Positions 5,297 through 6,481 of a DNA stretch of 6,481 nucleotides are shown here, in pieces. The stretch is from JBCBWG01 sp964579305 (GTDB taxonomy: Bacteria > Pseudomonadota > Alphaproteobacteria > Rhizobiales > Hyphomicrobiaceae). The stretch spans positions 1 through 6,481 of the forward strand of contig CAZOGY010000164.1 in the NCBI GenBank assembly GCA_964579305.1, given 5' to 3'. The notes beneath the pieces are model-generated. The model saw nothing but the letters and a program-made list of their open reading frames with translations. It did not search any database and had not been told where the DNA came from. A program made the translations under genes and the position numbers. Each line of letters begins with the position of its first letter. Position 1 is the stretch's first letter.

Positions 5297-5801
5297 ACCT
5301 GGCGGCTCGGGAAATGCACCGCGCCATGTCCTGTTTTTATGCACGCATAACTCGGCGCGCTCTGTGATTGCAGAGGCGCTGATGAACCGGCTCGGTCAGG
5401 GCAAGTTCATCGGCCATAGCGCGGGAAGCCAGCCGCGCGGCGAGATCCACCCGTATGCACGGGATCTCCTGATCAAGATGAACCACGATGTCTCGGGCTT
5501 AAGCTCCAAGTCGTGGAGCGTGTTTGCGGAACCGGGCGCGCCCAAACTCGATTTCGTGTTTACCGTTTGTGACAATGCGGCGAACGAAACGTGCCCCGTT
5601 TGGCCAGGACAGCCCATGACCGCGCACTGGGGCGTGCCCGACCCGTCAGCGGTTGAAGGCAGCGAAGCAGAAAAGCGGTATGCGTTCGCAGACACGTATC
5701 GGATGATGAACCAGCGCATCGATATCTTTGTGAACCTGCCGCTGGGCTCACTTGATCGCCTGTCGCTGCAAAAACGCCTCGACGCGATCGGGCAGCCATA
5801 G
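5283..5801 (+). CDS. arsC: LMW protein-tyrosine-phosphatase-type arsenate reductase
   Basis: The 172-residue protein has the phosphatase loop LFLCTHNSARS, with Cys20 and Arg26 in the CX5R arrangement. WGVPDPS carries the general-acid Asp (Asp120), and two further cysteines lie in TVCDNAANETCPVWPG (Cys96, Cys104). In the thioredoxin-coupled ArsC family, arsenate is reduced to arsenite by a three-cysteine relay; Cys20, Cys96 and Cys104 are the natural candidates. The spacing of the last pair is 8, against 7 in the Staphylococcus plasmid pI258 enzyme as I recall it. It is unrelated to the glutaredoxin-coupled ArsC of plasmid R773. Translation is coupled to arsR. No arsB, acr3, arsH or arsJ follows in the window, so arsenite export must be encoded elsewhere if this is a full resistance system. 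A plain LMW phosphatase role is less likely given the arsR partner and extra cysteines. Confidence 0.9.
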   Translation: MDQSEPGGSGNAPRHVLFLCTHNSARSVIAEALMNRLGQGKFIGHSAGSQPRGEIHPYARDLLIKMNHDVSGLSSKSWSVFAEPGAPKLDFVFTVCDNAANETCPVWPGQPMTAHWGVPDPSAVEGSEAEKRYAFADTYRMMNQRIDIFVNLPLGSLDRLSLQKRLDAIGQP

Positions 5802-5863
5802 GCCAAACCATTTGGTTGGACGCACGATCGACGACCAACCATGTTGCCGCCTCGGTTTGGGCC
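5801..5863 (+). repeat. Nested inverted repeats starting at the arsC stop codon
   Basis: CCAAACC (5803-5809) pairs with GGTTTGG (5854-5860), and with one bulged G (5861) the stem extends by two G-C pairs (5801-5802 with 5862-5863). Inside it, TGGTTGG (5813-5819) pairs with CCAACCA (5835-5841). A smaller alternative hairpin, CCAAA (5803-5807) with TTTGG (5811-5815), would compete. There is no T-run after it, so it is not a classical intrinsic terminator. It may mark the 3' end of arsRC mRNA or the leader of the bactofilin gene. Confidence 0.45.
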
Positions 5864-5889
5864 AATGTGAAAGCGTTATGCTCCACGGA

Positions 5890-5924
5890 TGGCATGGCGA
5901 TCCTTCGTTTCGGATCGCCCGCCA
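5890..5924 (+). repeat. Strong hairpin upstream of the bactofilin gene
   Basis: GGCGATCC (5896-5903) and GGATCGCC (5912-5919) form a perfect 8-bp stem around an 8-base loop (TTCGTTTC). After a small internal loop, TGGC (5890-5893) pairs with GCCA (5921-5924), giving 12 base pairs in all. It lies 20-54 bases before the bactofilin ribosome binding site. It could end arsRC transcription by a route that needs no U-tract, protect the 3' end, or shape the bactofilin leader; the sequence does not decide. Confidence 0.55.
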
Positions 5925-5943
5925 AGTGGGGCTTGCGCGGACC

Positions 5944-5950
5944 GAGGTGA
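5944..5950 (+). promoter_or_regulatory. Ribosome binding site of the bactofilin gene
   Basis: GAGGTGA complements the 3' end of 16S rRNA over seven bases and lies 9 bases before ATG 5960. This is the best-matching ribosome binding site in the window and supports that start. Confidence 0.7.
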
Positions 5951-5959
5951 CGAGGGGCC

Positions 5960-6367
5960 ATGGCAGACGACGCATTGGAGACGGTCGGCAGGGTTGCCAA
6001 TGATGTTCCCATCGTTTTTGGCAAAGACTGCAGGTTGATGGGCTGCCTGGACGTGGCGGGTGATCTGCATCTCCACGGCACGTTGGACGGCGAAGTCCGC
6101 GCGCACCGGGTGATTATCGCGCCGTCAGCACGGATCGCGGGGACCATTATTGCGCGCGAAGCCATTATCAACGGGCGCGTCGCTGATGGTTATGTTTTTG
6201 CCGAACGCATCGAATTAGGCGCTGGCTGTAATGTGACTGCCGAGCTGCATTACACCGCGCTCAATATTCAGCCGGGCAGCTACTTTGAGGGCAAATCCAG
6301 GCGGTCGGAAAACCCCCGAGCGTTGGCGCCCAAACCGTTTGAAACCGAGCTCGACCAGGCCGATTAA
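5960..6367 (+). CDS. Bactofilin-family cytoskeletal protein
   Basis: The 135-residue protein is a polymer-forming bactofilin (formerly DUF583). A short polar N-terminal tail (1-20) precedes a core of about 90 residues built of hydrophobic-alternating, glycine-spaced beta-helix rungs. These include GDLHLHGTLDGEVRAHRV (34-51), APSARIAGTIIAREAIING (54-72), RVADGYVFAERIELGAG (73-89), and the closing LNIQPGSYFEG (101-111). A charged tail follows (112-135). Such proteins assemble into filaments without nucleotide, often on the inner membrane, and in alphaproteobacteria are tied to cell shape and localised peptidoglycan synthesis (BacA/BacB of Caulobacter). No partner M23 peptidase is in view. The gene is 158 bp after arsC and probably a separate unit. 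Its stop codon TAA (6365-6367) is the first three bases of repeat copy 2. Confidence 0.92.
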   Translation: MADDALETVGRVANDVPIVFGKDCRLMGCLDVAGDLHLHGTLDGEVRAHRVIIAPSARIAGTIIAREAIINGRVADGYVFAERIELGAGCNVTAELHYTALNIQPGSYFEGKSRRSENPRALAPKPFETELDQAD

Positions 6368-6481
6368 AGCGTGCCGCATGAAATGCGCCTCGCTTTAGCA
6401 GGCTGTTGCGCTCACGGGCCGTTGGCCTTCCGCGGGGGCGGGCCGTTTTCGTGTCGATGTTTCGAACACGAACATCGATGG
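6365..6481 (+). repeat. Composite palindromic intergenic repeat, copy 2 (runs off the window)
   Basis: This is the direct repeat of 22-136. It begins with a near-perfect hairpin: TAAAGCG (6365-6371) with CGCTTTA (6391-6397), then G6373-C6389, G6376-C6386 and CGCAT/ATGCG pairing inward to a GAA loop at 6380-6382. Next come TTGCGCTCACGGGCCGTTGG (6406-6425) and the overlapping inverted repeats 6448-6454/6466-6472 and 6454-6461/6471-6478. It starts inside the bactofilin stop codon. The right end is cut by the window edge. Confidence 0.85.

Noticed and set aside
1..6481. CRISPR array, tRNA, rRNA, insertion sequence or toxin-antitoxin pair
   Set aside because: I looked for regularly spaced short repeats, cloverleaf features, transposase domains with terminal repeats and small paired genes, and saw none. 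The two long direct repeats at the ends enclose ordinary chromosomal genes, including rpmF, so a composite transposon is unlikely.

Overview
The window looks like a piece of an alphaproteobacterial chromosome, most likely of the Hyphomicrobiales (Rhizobiales) or a near relative. The reasons are the high G+C content, the bL32 ribosomal protein sequence, a monofunctional transglycosylase gene (mtgA) and rpmF on the same strand next to a divergent farnesyl-diphosphate-synthase-type gene, a bactofilin, and an ArsR/LMW-phosphatase-type ArsC pair of the kind common in that class. The assignment is from memory of such families; no search was run.

Layout. Positions 1-236 hold a composite palindromic repeat (22-136) and more GC-rich inverted-repeat sequence. 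Three minus-strand genes follow: a small four-helix membrane protein (237-698), rpmF (786-971) and, after a 394-bp stretch with no gene I can support, mtgA (1366-2097). A 345-bp divergent intergenic region (2098-2442) separates these from the plus-strand genes: an ispA-type polyprenyl synthase (2443-3408), an amidase-signature hydrolase (best start GTG 3517, stop 4887), arsR (4937-5296), a LMW-phosphatase-type arsC overlapping arsR by 14 bp (5283-5801), and a bactofilin (5960-6367). The window ends inside a second copy of the repeat (6365-6481), in the same orientation and about 95% identical to the first.

How the genes fit together. The left half is housekeeping. L32 is part of the ribosome, MtgA polymerises peptidoglycan glycan strands from lipid II, and IspA makes the C15 prenyl diphosphate from which the undecaprenyl carrier of lipid II and quinone tails are built. 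The amidase has no obvious pathway link and is not part of a gatCAB cluster. arsR-arsC is a compact, translationally coupled arsenate-response unit. It has a plausible self-controlled promoter (inverted repeat between -35 and -10) but no efflux pump within view. The bactofilin is a cytoskeletal polymer-forming protein with its own strong ribosome binding site behind a leader that can fold into two hairpins.

The least conventional content is not coding: the two copies of a multi-hairpin intergenic repeat that bracket the window, one of them starting inside the bactofilin stop codon. Each copy has a long hairpin with a GAA loop and, about 50 bp further on, two overlapping inverted repeats that cannot both form fully. 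I found no clear new defence or mobile system here.
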